64,000 nucleotides of DNA. It comes from Mesorhizobium qingshengii (GTDB lineage: Bacteria; Pseudomonadota; Alphaproteobacteria; Rhizobiales; Rhizobiaceae). Made by a program: the position numbers and the translations under genes. The stretch spans positions 1 to 64,000 of the forward strand of contig NZ_FMXM01000020.1 in NCBI RefSeq assembly GCF_900103325.1, written 5' to 3'. Of the stretch, positions 1 to 8,626 are shown in pieces; position 1 is the stretch's first letter; each line of letters starts with the position of its first letter. A model generated the notes under the pieces. That model worked only from the letters and a program-made list of their open reading frames with translations, made no database searches and was not told where the DNA came from.

Positions 1-76
1 GATATTGTTGAAAAAGCCGGCCGCGTCTCGGCCACGACATCGACTGATGCTAGGTCGTGAGCAAACGCCTTCCGCC

Positions 77-1459
77 TCATGCCGGTTTCGGCATCGGCAC
101 CGGAATCAGCTTGGCGAGTTTCCTGAGGTTCTGGGCGGTGGCTGCCAGATGGAACTCGTCTCGAGCACCGTTTGGTCCTCGTAGTCGCAAGCGATCCAGC
201 TTCAGGATGCGCTTGAGGTGCGCAAACAGCATCTCGACCTTCTTCCTCTCGCGACGCGAGGTGACATAGGCGTCGGTGGCGGCAATATCGCGGGCCATGT
301 CCCGCGCACCCTCGTGGATAGAGCGTAGGATCTTGCGGGCTGGACCGTTCGGACAGCATCGAGGCTTGAGGGCGCAGGCGTCGCAGTCGAGCTTGCTGGC
401 GCGGTAGCGCATGAAGCCCTCGTCGTCGACACCGTCGCGGGGTGAAGCGAACCGCCGACGATACTGCCTGAGCTCCTTGCCGCCTGGACAGGTGTAGAGA
501 TCGCGCTTGCGATCATAGCTGAACTCTGCCCGCTCGAAGGTCCCATCGCGACGCTCCGACTTGTCGAAGACCGGGATATGCGGCTCGATCCCGCGCTCGT
601 GCACCAACCAGCCCAACATCTCGGCCGAGCCGTACGCGCTGTCGGCGGCCAGGCGTTCCGGATAGAGGCCGAAGCGATCCCGGGCGCGATCGATCATGGT
701 GCGTGCCGCGCCGACTTCCGCCTGGCGTATGGCGCGGCTTGCCTCGACGTCCACGATGACGGCGTGATCCAGGTCGATCAGATAGTTGGTGGCGTAGGCG
801 AAGAAGGCATGCCCCTTCATCGCTCCCGTCCACTGAGCCGCCGGGTCGGACCTCGATATGAACTTCGGCTTCACCTCGCTCGCTCCACCCCACGCGGCAT
901 CGTCCAACGTGTCGAGATACTCCTGTACCGAACGGCGTGTTGCCGCCATCGTCTCCCAGTCGACCTGCTCCGATCCCTCGGCAGAGCGCTGCTTGTTCGC
1001 GTCCGCCCTGATGAGGCTGGCATCGACGGCGAAGCCCTCGTTGCCGACGAGACCTTCTTCGATGCAACGGCGCACCGTCGTCTCGAAGAGTTCGCGCAGC
1101 AGATCGCTGTCGCGAAAGCGGCCGTGCCGGTTCTTCGAGAAGGTGGAATGATCGGGGACATCACCCTCCAGGCCAAGTCGGCAAAACCAGCGATAGGCGA
1201 GATGCAGATGCACTTCCTCGCAAAGCCGCCGCTCGGAACGGATGCCGAAGCAGTAGCCGACGATTAGCATCCGGATCATCAGTTCCGGATCGATCGAGGG
1301 CCTACCGATCTCGCTGTAGAACGGCCGCAGATGCGAGCGCAGCCCCGACAGGTCGACGAAGCGGTCGATCGAGCGCAATAGATGGTCAGCAGGGACGTGA
1401 CCCTCGATGCTGAACTCGTAGAACAGCGCCTCCTGCATCACCGTCGGTTCGCCCATCAT
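77..1459 (-). CDS. IS1182-family DDE transposase
   Basis: This is a 460-residue transposase that cuts and joins the ends of its own element. The N-terminal part carries the helix-rich DNA-binding region typical of IS1182 and IS5 relatives. The likely acidic catalytic residues are Asp near 146 (AVDASLIRAD), Asp near 273 (AADSAYG) and Glu near 409 (KKVEMLFAHLKR). A CxxC-rich segment (CDACALKPRCC) lies between the last two. The frame is open further upstream to a TTG at 1480, but an AAGGAG at 1469-1474 sits nine bases before ATG 1459, so I start there. The gene fills the element and shows no frameshift. The family call is firm; activity is not known. Confidence 0.88.
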   Translation of the reverse strand: MMGEPTVMQEALFYEFSIEGHVPADHLLRSIDRFVDLSGLRSHLRPFYSEIGRPSIDPELMIRMLIVGYCFGIRSERRLCEEVHLHLAYRWFCRLGLEGDVPDHSTFSKNRHGRFRDSDLLRELFETTVRRCIEEGLVGNEGFAVDASLIRADANKQRSAEGSEQVDWETMAATRRSVQEYLDTLDDAAWGGASEVKPKFISRSDPAAQWTGAMKGHAFFAYATNYLIDLDHAVIVDVEASRAIRQAEVGAARTMIDRARDRFGLYPERLAADSAYGSAEMLGWLVHERGIEPHIPVFDKSERRDGTFERAEFSYDRKRDLYTCPGGKELRQYRRRFASPRDGVDDEGFMRYRASKLDCDACALKPRCCPNGPARKILRSIHEGARDMARDIAATDAYVTSRRERKKVEMLFAHLKRILKLDRLRLRGPNGARDEFHLAATAQNLRKLAKLIPVPMPKPA

Positions 1460-1463
1460 CGAC

Positions 1464-1489
1464 TCAATCTCCTTGGCCAAGGAGATTGA
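1464..1489. promoter_or_regulatory. 26-bp perfect palindrome covering the transposase RBS
   Basis: The segment equals its own reverse complement over 26 bases, centred on TTGGCCAA. It contains the AAGGAG ribosome-binding site of the transposase, which starts at 1459. In mRNA the site could pair with its other half, which would hold translation low. The symmetry is read directly; the role is inferred. Confidence 0.6.
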
Positions 1490-1632
1490 ATCCGTGCTTC
1501 AGAGCTGCTTCAAGCCTGAGTTTTTCAACACAATCGGCGCAAAGCAGACGTTTCATGGGCCGACATGAAGGCTCCGTTTAATGAGCCGCAATGTTGGGAC
1601 ATGACGGCCGCCAGACCGGCGGCCGTCTGCGT

Positions 1633-3036
1633 TCAATGACCGAAAGCGAGCGGCGGCGCGATCCTATCCCGCCGCAGCCAGCGCACCAGAAGCAGGGCCG
1701 CCACCACGGCCAGCCCCGACGACAGGCCGATCCAGATGCCGACGCCATGCAGGCCGAAATGGAAGGCGAGCAGCACGCCGAGCGGCAGGCCGACACCCCA
1801 ATAGCCGATCGCGGCGTAGATCATCGGCACCTTGGTGTCGTGCAGGCCGCGCAGCATGCCGGCGGCGACCGCCTGCGCGCCGTCGAAGACCTGGAACAGC
1901 GCTGCGAAGGCCAGGAACGACACGGCAAGCCCTATCACCCTGGCATTGGCCGGGTTGCTGAGATCGATGAAGGCGCTGATCAGCGGATGCGGCCACAGGA
2001 TCATCACCAGTCCCATCAGCGCCATGAATGAGACGCCGATGACGAAGGCGGTCCAGCCGGCGCGGGAAACGCCTTCCGGATTGCCGGCGCCATGGGCAAG
2101 CCCGACGCGCACCGTCACCGCCTGGTTGAGGCCGAGCGGCACCATGAAGCTGATCGAGGCGATCTGGATGGCGATCGCGTGCGCGGCCAGCGAATCCGCG
2201 TCGATCAGGCCCATCAGCAGCGCCGCCGCATTGAAGATGGTCACCTCGAAGGCGAGGATGCCGGCGATCGGCAGGCCGAGCCGCAACAGGCCCTTGAAGC
2301 GCGGCCAGTCGGCGCGCCAGAAACGCCCGAACAGATGGTAGCGGCGGAATTTCTTCTCCAGCATCACCACGACAGCCATGCCGATGAACATCAGCGTGCT
2401 GGACAGCGTGGTGGCGAGGCCGGAGCCGGCGATGCCCATCGGTTCGACACCGAGATTGCCGAACATGAACACCCAGTTGAAGAAGACGTTGCAGGCAACG
2501 GCGACGAAGACGATGACCAGCGCCCAACCCGGCCGCTCCAGTGCCGAGATGAACGAGCGCAGCACGATGTAGCCGTAGAACGGCAGCACCGCCCATTCGA
2601 GGTAGCGCAGATAGATGCCGGCCTGACGCGCCAGCGCCGGTTCCTGGCCCATGGCCAACAGAATGGCCTCGCCATGCCAAAGCACGATCCAGATCGGGAT
2701 GCAGATCAGGATCGCCAGCCACAGGCCCTGGCGTACCGTGCGGCGCAGGTCGCGCACCGAATGACGGCGGCGTCCGAGCTCGGTGGCGATCATCGGCGAG
2801 GTCGCCAGCATCAGGCCGAGGCCGAAGATCAGCGGCATGAAATAGAGGTTGGCGCCAAGCGCGCCGCTGGCCAGCGTGTCCGGTCCCAACCGACCCATCA
2901 TCATGACGTCGGTGGCCGTCATCGCGGTCTGGCCGAGATTGGTCAGCACCATTGGCCAGGCGAGCGCCAGCGTCGCCCTGATTTCCTGACGCCAAAGATG
3001 TTCCGGTGCGCGAGCACCGGCTTCGATCGCAGACAT
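1633..3036 (-). CDS. MATE-family multidrug/toxin exporter
   Basis: This is a 467-residue inner-membrane antiporter of the MATE (NorM-like) family, which exports cationic drugs or metabolites using Na+ or H+. Twelve hydrophobic segments can be followed, in two related halves, beginning with LALAWPMVLTNLGQTAM and including the family-typical ATSPMIATELGRRR. The open frame extends to a TTG at 3069, but ATG 3036 is preceded by GGAAAGAGCGGAAA and is the better start. It stands alone, divergent from the araC-type gene. The substrate cannot be read from sequence. Confidence 0.9.
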   Translation of the reverse strand: MSAIEAGARAPEHLWRQEIRATLALAWPMVLTNLGQTAMTATDVMMMGRLGPDTLASGALGANLYFMPLIFGLGLMLATSPMIATELGRRRHSVRDLRRTVRQGLWLAILICIPIWIVLWHGEAILLAMGQEPALARQAGIYLRYLEWAVLPFYGYIVLRSFISALERPGWALVIVFVAVACNVFFNWVFMFGNLGVEPMGIAGSGLATTLSSTLMFIGMAVVVMLEKKFRRYHLFGRFWRADWPRFKGLLRLGLPIAGILAFEVTIFNAAALLMGLIDADSLAAHAIAIQIASISFMVPLGLNQAVTVRVGLAHGAGNPEGVSRAGWTAFVIGVSFMALMGLVMILWPHPLISAFIDLSNPANARVIGLAVSFLAFAALFQVFDGAQAVAAGMLRGLHDTKVPMIYAAIGYWGVGLPLGVLLAFHFGLHGVGIWIGLSSGLAVVAALLLVRWLRRDRIAPPLAFGH

Positions 3037-3342
3037 TTTCCGCTCTTTCCAGCTACGGCACGTCGGCAAAGAGCCGGAAGCCGCCTGTCAAACGGCAAAA
3101 CCTTCGGTTTCGCGGCGTTTGCGTCAGCTTTTGTACGAAACGCGACATGAAGGCAAGAGAGGAGGGGGCGAGAACAGATTGAGCCAGCCTGGGGACTTTG
3201 GAGCCGGCGATTGCCGCTCACAGCGCCGAACCTCACTCACTGCGGGAACTGATCCCCATTTCACATGCGAGCAATCGGCTGCTACGGATTGCATGGACGA
3301 GTGAGGGTGCCACCACGGATCCCGGGTTTGCCAGGAGGTAGG
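3037..3342. other. Divergent intergenic region, MATE / araC
   Basis: These 306 bases separate two divergent genes and should hold both promoters. I see no convincing -35/-10 pair, repeat or small gene. Weak open frames here are shadows. Confidence 0.5.
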
Positions 3343-4260
3343 ATGCAGTTCAGGCGCAGAAAGAACCCGGCCGCGATCCCGCGGACAGCACCGTCCTTCG
3401 AGCACATCGTCACCGAGGCGAGCGACAGTTTCCTGTGGCGGCTCGACGATTATCCCTGGGAGCGCAATGTCTGGAACTTCCACCCTGAATATGAAATCCA
3501 CCTGCTGCGAAAATCCTCCGGCGTCGCGCTGGTCGGCGACCATATCGGCGAATTCGGCCCGGGCTATCTCTCCATCGTCGGCGGCGGCCTGCCGCATGAT
3601 TGGGTGACGGCGGTACAGCCGGGCGAGTTGATTGAAGGCCGCGACATCGTCCTGCAGTTCGATGCGCAAAGGCTGCGGGGATCGGCGGGCCTGTTGCCGG
3701 AATTGCGCGAACTGGAACCGTTTCTGGAGCGATCGCTGCGCGGCATCCTCTTCCATGGCCGCACGGCGCTCGAAGGCGCTGAATTATTGGAACGGATGGG
3801 GCACGTGCATGGGCTAGCCCGGCTCTGCCTGTTCCTCGAACTGGTCGACCTGCTGGCCAGGACCGACGAGTATGAATTGTTGTCGTCCCCGGATTTCTCT
3901 CCGGTTCTCGATGCCGCCTCGCTCGACATCATCCAGCGCACGCTGACCTATCTCTTCCAGCACTTCGCCGAGGATTTGAAGCTGCCGGAGGTGGCGGAAC
4001 TGGCCGGTATGACCGAAAGCACGTTTTCGCGCTTCTTCCAGAAGAACACCGGCAACAGCTTCAGCGACCACCTCGCCAAGCTAAGACTCTGGCAGGCCTG
4101 CAAGCTCTTGGCGGACACCGAGATTCCGATCACCGACATCTGTTTCCAGGTCGGCTATATGAACATCTCGAATTTCAACCGCGCCTTCATGCGCAAGCAT
4201 AAGTTGACGCCGTCGTCCTACCGCCGGCTGTCGCGGCAGCGGCTGACAATGCGCGCATAA
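3343..4260 (+). CDS. AraC-family transcriptional regulator
   Basis: This is a 305-residue regulator. The N-terminal half is a cupin-type sensor (FHPEYEIHLLRKSSG, then GGGLPHDW). The last 100 residues hold the two AraC helix-turn-helix motifs (LPEVAELAGMTESTFSRFF and ITDICFQVGYMNISNFNRAF). The frame is open to ATG 3265, but AGGAGG at 3333-3338 points to ATG 3343. It lies directly upstream of, and on the same strand as, the ABC importer at 4503-9715, so it probably controls that operon. The inducer is unknown. Confidence 0.88.
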   Translation: MQFRRRKNPAAIPRTAPSFEHIVTEASDSFLWRLDDYPWERNVWNFHPEYEIHLLRKSSGVALVGDHIGEFGPGYLSIVGGGLPHDWVTAVQPGELIEGRDIVLQFDAQRLRGSAGLLPELRELEPFLERSLRGILFHGRTALEGAELLERMGHVHGLARLCLFLELVDLLARTDEYELLSSPDFSPVLDAASLDIIQRTLTYLFQHFAEDLKLPEVAELAGMTESTFSRFFQKNTGNSFSDHLAKLRLWQACKLLADTEIPITDICFQVGYMNISNFNRAFMRKHKLTPSSYRRLSRQRLTMRA

Positions 4261-4502
4261 GCGCACTCCAAAATCACCGCTCCGGGCGCCATCGATACTC
4301 GTGTGACGAGCATCCTAAACGAATGCGGGTTTTTGCGCTGCACAATGCATGAAAGTACAGGTCGGCTGCAACGGGGCTTCTAGCATGGCCCGCGGCAACT
4401 CCGCATTTTGGCGATGGGTGGCATGTCACTCGGGCGATGGTGAGGATCGCATAACCCGAGGATGTCCGCTTCCTGCGAAGTGTCCCTGGAGGAGAAAAGA
4501 TC

Positions 4503-5774
4503 ATGAAACCAGTTCGGCTTGCTGCCAGCCTTGGCGCAGCTTTTGTGCTTTCCGCTACCGTTTCCACCATCGCCTTGGCGCAGGCGCCGGTCTGCTCGGC
4601 GCCGGTCAAGGTGCTGGCGCAGCCACGTGACGGCCTGACGCTTCTGGAGGACTCCAAGGCCGAGTTCCAGAAGCTCTCCGGCGCCAGCTTCCAGATCGAT
4701 TATCTCAACGAGAACGACCGCCGGGCAAAGTCGCGCGCCGATGCGTCCACCGTCGGCAACTACAACGTCTACTATGTCGACGAGGCCAACGTCGCCTTGT
4801 TTGCCTCTTCAAAATGGATCGTGCCGCTGACCGATTATTATCCGGCTGACTATGATTACGCCGATTTCGATCCGGGCCGCCAGAAAGTCGCCACCTATGA
4901 CGGCAAGGTCTGGTTCGCGCCGCTGACCGGCGGCGGCGACCTGATGGTCTACCGCAAGGACGTGCTTGAGGCCGCCGGCATCCAGCCGCCCAAGACGCTG
5001 GACGAGCTGATCGCCGACGTGCCTAAGCTGACCAATCCCGACAAGGGCATGTATGGCATCGCACTGCGCGGCGCACGCGGTTCTGGTGCCAATGTCTGGC
5101 GCTGGATGCCCTTCTTCAAGGCTTATGGCGGCCAGTGGTTCGACGGCGACAAGCCGGTCTTCAATTCGGACGCCGCGGTCAAGGCGACCGAGACCTATCT
5201 GAAGCTGTTCAAGGACTCGGCACCTGGCACGCAGACCGGCAGCTGGGATGAATCGACCGGCGCCTTCCTGTCGGGTCAGGTTGCCATCCTCGTCGAATCG
5301 ACGCCGCTGTCGGGCATGTCGGTCGACCCGAAGACCTCGCAGGTTGTCGGCAAGGTCGGCTTCCTGCCGCCGCCATCGCCGCTCACCGGCGGCGGCTACG
5401 GCCATGGCCTTGCCATCGCGGCGAAGGCCAACGCCGACGACGCTTCGAAAAAATGCGCCGGCCTGTTCATCGCCTGGGCAACGTCGAAGGAAAACGAGAA
5501 GCGCCGGCTTGATGCCCACCAGTTCGGTGAGCTGAACCGCACCAGCATTCTGTCCAGCAAGGAATTCGCCGATATCTACGGTGCTGATCTCGGACAGGCG
5601 CTGGCCGAAACGGGCAAGGTCACGGCAGTCAACTTCTGGCAGGACCCGCGCTGGCCCGATCTTGGCGACCGTTGGGGCATCATCCTCGAGGAGCTGGTCA
5701 CCGGCACCCGAACCGACATCAAGGGTGGCCTCAACGAGCTTGAAGCCTACGCCAACGAGCTGGTGAAGAAATAA
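4503..5774 (+). CDS. Sugar/polyol ABC transporter, substrate-binding protein
   Basis: This is a 423-residue periplasmic binding protein of extracellular solute-binding family 1 (the MalE/UgpB type). A signal peptide covers about residues 1-26 with cleavage after ALA. The mature part shows the usual hinge and aromatic ligand-site features (APLTGGGDLMVYRKDVLEAAG, VWRWMPFFKAYGGQWF). The ribosome site GGAGG lies at 4489-4493. It is first in an operon with two permeases, a dehydrogenase and an ATPase. A strong stem-loop follows it. The neighbouring polyol dehydrogenase suggests a sugar alcohol such as xylitol as ligand, but this is inference. Confidence 0.88.
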   Translation: MKPVRLAASLGAAFVLSATVSTIALAQAPVCSAPVKVLAQPRDGLTLLEDSKAEFQKLSGASFQIDYLNENDRRAKSRADASTVGNYNVYYVDEANVALFASSKWIVPLTDYYPADYDYADFDPGRQKVATYDGKVWFAPLTGGGDLMVYRKDVLEAAGIQPPKTLDELIADVPKLTNPDKGMYGIALRGARGSGANVWRWMPFFKAYGGQWFDGDKPVFNSDAAVKATETYLKLFKDSAPGTQTGSWDESTGAFLSGQVAILVESTPLSGMSVDPKTSQVVGKVGFLPPPSPLTGGGYGHGLAIAAKANADDASKKCAGLFIAWATSKENEKRRLDAHQFGELNRTSILSSKEFADIYGADLGQALAETGKVTAVNFWQDPRWPDLGDRWGIILEELVTGTRTDIKGGLNELEAYANELVKK

Positions 5775-5788
5775 AGGATCCTCCCTCT

Positions 5789-5838
5789 GCGGCGCGCAGT
5801 CCGTGGCATTCGAGCGAATGCCGGGGCCTGCGCGCCGC
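5789..5838 (+). promoter_or_regulatory. Nested stem-loop after binding-protein gene
   Basis: An outer pair of perfect 11-bp arms (GCGGCGCGCAG at 5789-5799, CTGCGCGCCGC at 5828-5838) encloses an inner perfect 8-bp pair (5805-5812 and 5815-5822). No T-tract follows, so it is not a plain terminator. Such hairpins after binding-protein genes typically protect the upstream mRNA, keeping the binding protein more abundant than the permeases. Confidence 0.7.
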
Positions 5839-5881
5839 GGGATTTCCGCCTCGCTGCTGAACTGTTGCCGGATAGATACCA

Positions 5882-6748
5882 ATGGCCCGACACTCATCCT
5901 TGCCGGTCACCTTCATCGTTCCGACGCTTGCCATCCTGCTGGTGCTGTCGATGGTGCCGACTCTCTACGCCATCGTCATCGCCTTGCAGAACCGTGAGCT
6001 CTCCTCGACAGCCTATTCCTATGTCTGGTTCTCGAATTTCTACGACCTGTTCTTCGACCGGCGTTTTCTCAACGCCGTCTGGGTGTCGGTGAAGTGGGAG
6101 ATCGTCACCGTCGTGGCGACAATGGCCGTTGCGATCGGGCTGGGCGTGCTGATGTTCGAGGTCGCGTCGCCGCGCCTGCGCAATATCTACTGCCTGTTGT
6201 TCATCATCCCGGTGCTGCTGCCACGTGTCTCGGCGGCCTTCGTGTGGAAGTTCGCCTACCATCCGCTCTACGGCATCGCCACTTATCCCTATCGGCTGCT
6301 GACCGGCGGGCTGATCTTCGACCCGCTGTCCAAGCCGGCGACAGCCTTGTTTGCCGTCGCGTCGGTCGATGTCTGGCAGTGGGGCCTGTTCTTCGCCGTC
6401 ATCGTGCTGAAGCTTTTGGAAACGCTGCCGCCGCAGCCGATCGAGGCGGCACGGCTGGACCATGCCAAGCGCTGGCAGATCCACGCCTATGTCACTCTGC
6501 CAATGCTGAAGGCACCGCTGATCAGCCTGATGTTCGTCAAGATGATCGAGTCGCTGCGGTCCTTCGACCTGATCTACGTGATGACGCGTGGCGGACCAGG
6601 CGTGGCGACCGAAACGCTCGACATGTACGCCTTCTCGCAAGGCTTCATCGAGTCCGGTAAGGTGTCCTATGCCTCGGCGATGGCCGTGCTGATGATGATC
6701 GCCACCGTCATCACCTTCACCATGCTGTGGAAGCGGGTGCAGGCATGA
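5882..6748 (+). CDS. Sugar ABC transporter permease (MalF type)
   Basis: This is a 288-residue inner-membrane permease with six hydrophobic segments. The cytoplasmic loop that docks to the ATPase is present (PPQPIEAARLDHAKRWQIHAYVTLP, matching the EAAxxDGA-type motif). It partners the next permease to form the transport channel. Its stop overlaps the next start (ATGA at 6745-6748), a sign of coupled translation. The ribosome site before ATG 5882 is weak, which with the upstream hairpin suggests lower expression than the binding protein. Confidence 0.9.
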   Translation: MARHSSLPVTFIVPTLAILLVLSMVPTLYAIVIALQNRELSSTAYSYVWFSNFYDLFFDRRFLNAVWVSVKWEIVTVVATMAVAIGLGVLMFEVASPRLRNIYCLLFIIPVLLPRVSAAFVWKFAYHPLYGIATYPYRLLTGGLIFDPLSKPATALFAVASVDVWQWGLFFAVIVLKLLETLPPQPIEAARLDHAKRWQIHAYVTLPMLKAPLISLMFVKMIESLRSFDLIYVMTRGGPGVATETLDMYAFSQGFIESGKVSYASAMAVLMMIATVITFTMLWKRVQA

Positions 6749-7557
6749 GGCCGGGCCGCCTGATCGGCAAGACTGTGCTGGCCTTTGCCGGCTTCATGGC
6801 GGTGTTTCCACTGCTGTGGACGGCGCTCAATTCGCTCAAGAACAATGTCGACATCATCACCCGCGTGCCGCGCCTGGTGTTCACCCCGACACTGGCCAAT
6901 ATCAGCTACATCATCGGCCGCGACAGCGTCATGACCGGCCTCTACAACTCGGTCATCGCCTGCGGCGTCGCGGTGCTGATCGGCGTGGTGCTTGGCTTGC
7001 CCGCCGCCTATTCGGTCGCGCGCTACCCCAACCGCTGGGCCGGCGACATCCAGTTCTTCGTGCTGTCGCTGCGCTTTCTGCCACCGGTGGCGGTGGCCAT
7101 CCCGTTGATGGTGATCTGGCTGCAACTCGGGCTCTACGACACGCTGGCCGCGCTGATCGTCACCTACTCGCTGCTGACCATCTCGGTGATCATGTGGCTG
7201 GCCATTCCCGCTTTCCAGGCCGTGCCGAAGGAGGTCGAAGAAGCCGCCTTCGTCGATGGCTACGGCGCCTATTCGGTGTTCTGGCGGATCGCGCTGCCGG
7301 TCGCGGCGCGCTCGCTGACCGGCGCGGTCGCCTTCAGCTTCGTGCTGGTCTGGAACGAGTTCCTGATCGCGCTGATGCTGTCCAGCTCCAACGCCAAGAC
7401 CTTGCCGATCGTGGCTTCGGAATTGTCCCAGCAAGGCATGAACGTGCCGTGGGGCATCCTCAACGCCTCGGTCGTGCTCTTGTCGCTGCCGCCGCTGCTG
7501 TTTCTCGGCGTGCTCAGCGGCTTCCTGAATTCCGTTTTCCGGCAGAAAAAGACTTGA
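6745..7557 (+). CDS. Sugar ABC transporter permease (MalG type)
   Basis: This is a 270-residue inner-membrane permease with six hydrophobic segments and the conserved coupling loop VPKEVEEAAFVDGYGAYSVFWRIALP. The frame is open to a GTG at 6727, but ATG 6745 overlaps the previous stop and gives the usual N-terminus. It is the second channel subunit of the importer encoded at 4503-9715. The C-terminus (SGFLNSVFRQKKT) resembles MalG-type proteins. Confidence 0.9.
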   Translation: MRPGRLIGKTVLAFAGFMAVFPLLWTALNSLKNNVDIITRVPRLVFTPTLANISYIIGRDSVMTGLYNSVIACGVAVLIGVVLGLPAAYSVARYPNRWAGDIQFFVLSLRFLPPVAVAIPLMVIWLQLGLYDTLAALIVTYSLLTISVIMWLAIPAFQAVPKEVEEAAFVDGYGAYSVFWRIALPVAARSLTGAVAFSFVLVWNEFLIALMLSSSNAKTLPIVASELSQQGMNVPWGILNASVVLLSLPPLLFLGVLSGFLNSVFRQKKT

Positions 7558-7572
7558 AGCGAGGACGATACG

Positions 7573-8619
7573 ATGCGGGCATTGGTGCTTGAGAAAAAGG
7601 GCGAGCTGGCCCTGCGCGAGATTGCGTTGCCGCTCGACGTCGGGCCGGACGACGTCAAAATAGCCATCCACACGGTCGGCGTCTGTGGCAGCGACGTGCA
7701 CTACTACACCCATGGCGCCATCGGCAGCTACGTCGTGCGTGCGCCGATGGTGCTCGGCCATGAAGCGTCCGGTACGATCGTCGAAATCGGCGCCAATGTC
7801 CGAACGCTGAAGGTTGGTGATCGCGTCTGCATGGAGCCGGGCGTGCCGAACCTGTCGTCGCGGGCAACAAAACTTGGCATCTACAATGTCGACCCGGACG
7901 TGAGCTTCTGGGCGACACCGCCAGTGCACGGCATTCTGGCGCCTGAAGCTGTTCATCCGGCCGCGTTCACCTACAGGCTGCCGGACAATGTTTCCTTCGC
8001 CGAAGGGGCGATGGTCGAGCCCTTTGCCATCGGCATGCAGGCGGCCGCCCGCGCGCGCATCGTTCCGGGCGACGTGGCGGTTGTCGTCGGCTGCGGCCCG
8101 ATCGGCATCATGATCGCGCTTGCCGCGCTTGCCGGCGGTTGCTCGAAGGTGCTGATTTCCGACTTCTCCGCCCCCAAGCTCGAAATTGCGGCCCGGTATC
8201 CGGGCATCGTCCCGGTCAACATCGGGGAGCTGTCGCTGGCCGATGCGGTGGCGGTGGCGACCGACAATTGGGGAGCCGACATTGTCTTCGAGGCCAGCGG
8301 TAGCCCGAAGGCGTTCGCCAATCTGTTCGATGTCGTGCGTCCCGGCGGCGCAGTGGTCCTGGTCGGGCTGCCGGTGGAGCCGGTGTCGCTCAACGTGCCG
8401 GCGGCCATATCGAAGGAAGTGCGCATCGAGACGGTGTTCCGCTACGCCAACATTTTCGACCGCGCCTTGCAGCTCATCGCGTCAGGCAAGGTTGACCTCA
8501 ATCCGCTGATCACCGGCACCTATGATTTCTCCGACAGCATCGAGGCGTTCGAGCGGGCGGCTGCGGGCCGCCCGGAAGACGTCAAGCTGCAGATCCTGAT
8601 TTCGAGCGAGAAGGGCTGA
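7573..8619 (+). CDS. Polyol dehydrogenase, medium-chain (xylitol/sorbitol type)
   Basis: This is a 348-residue zinc-dependent NAD(P) alcohol dehydrogenase that should oxidise a sugar alcohol to a ketose. Catalytic zinc ligands are visible: Cys in VGVCGSDVHYY, His-Glu in LGHEASG and Glu in MVEPFAIG. The nucleotide fold follows (VVGCGPIG). The lobe that normally carries four cysteines for structural zinc reads EPGVPNLSSRATKLGIYN and has none, as in a known clade of bacterial xylitol dehydrogenases. It sits between the permease and ATPase genes, so it probably acts on the imported compound. Xylitol is the best guess. Confidence 0.85.
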   Translation: MRALVLEKKGELALREIALPLDVGPDDVKIAIHTVGVCGSDVHYYTHGAIGSYVVRAPMVLGHEASGTIVEIGANVRTLKVGDRVCMEPGVPNLSSRATKLGIYNVDPDVSFWATPPVHGILAPEAVHPAAFTYRLPDNVSFAEGAMVEPFAIGMQAAARARIVPGDVAVVVGCGPIGIMIALAALAGGCSKVLISDFSAPKLEIAARYPGIVPVNIGELSLADAVAVATDNWGADIVFEASGSPKAFANLFDVVRPGGAVVLVGLPVEPVSLNVPAAISKEVRIETVFRYANIFDRALQLIASGKVDLNPLITGTYDFSDSIEAFERAAAGRPEDVKLQILISSEKG

Positions 8620-8626
8620 CCGAACC

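Larger units (their letters stand above)
1..1535 (-). mobile_element. IS1182-type insertion sequence
   Basis: The element carries one transposase gene. Its ends are imperfect inverted repeats: positions 1-15 (GATATTGTTGAAAAA) match the reverse complement of 1521-1535 at 13 of 15 bases. The left end coincides with the window edge, so a few terminal bases and any target duplication cannot be judged. The reading frame is full length, so the copy may be active. Confidence 0.8.
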
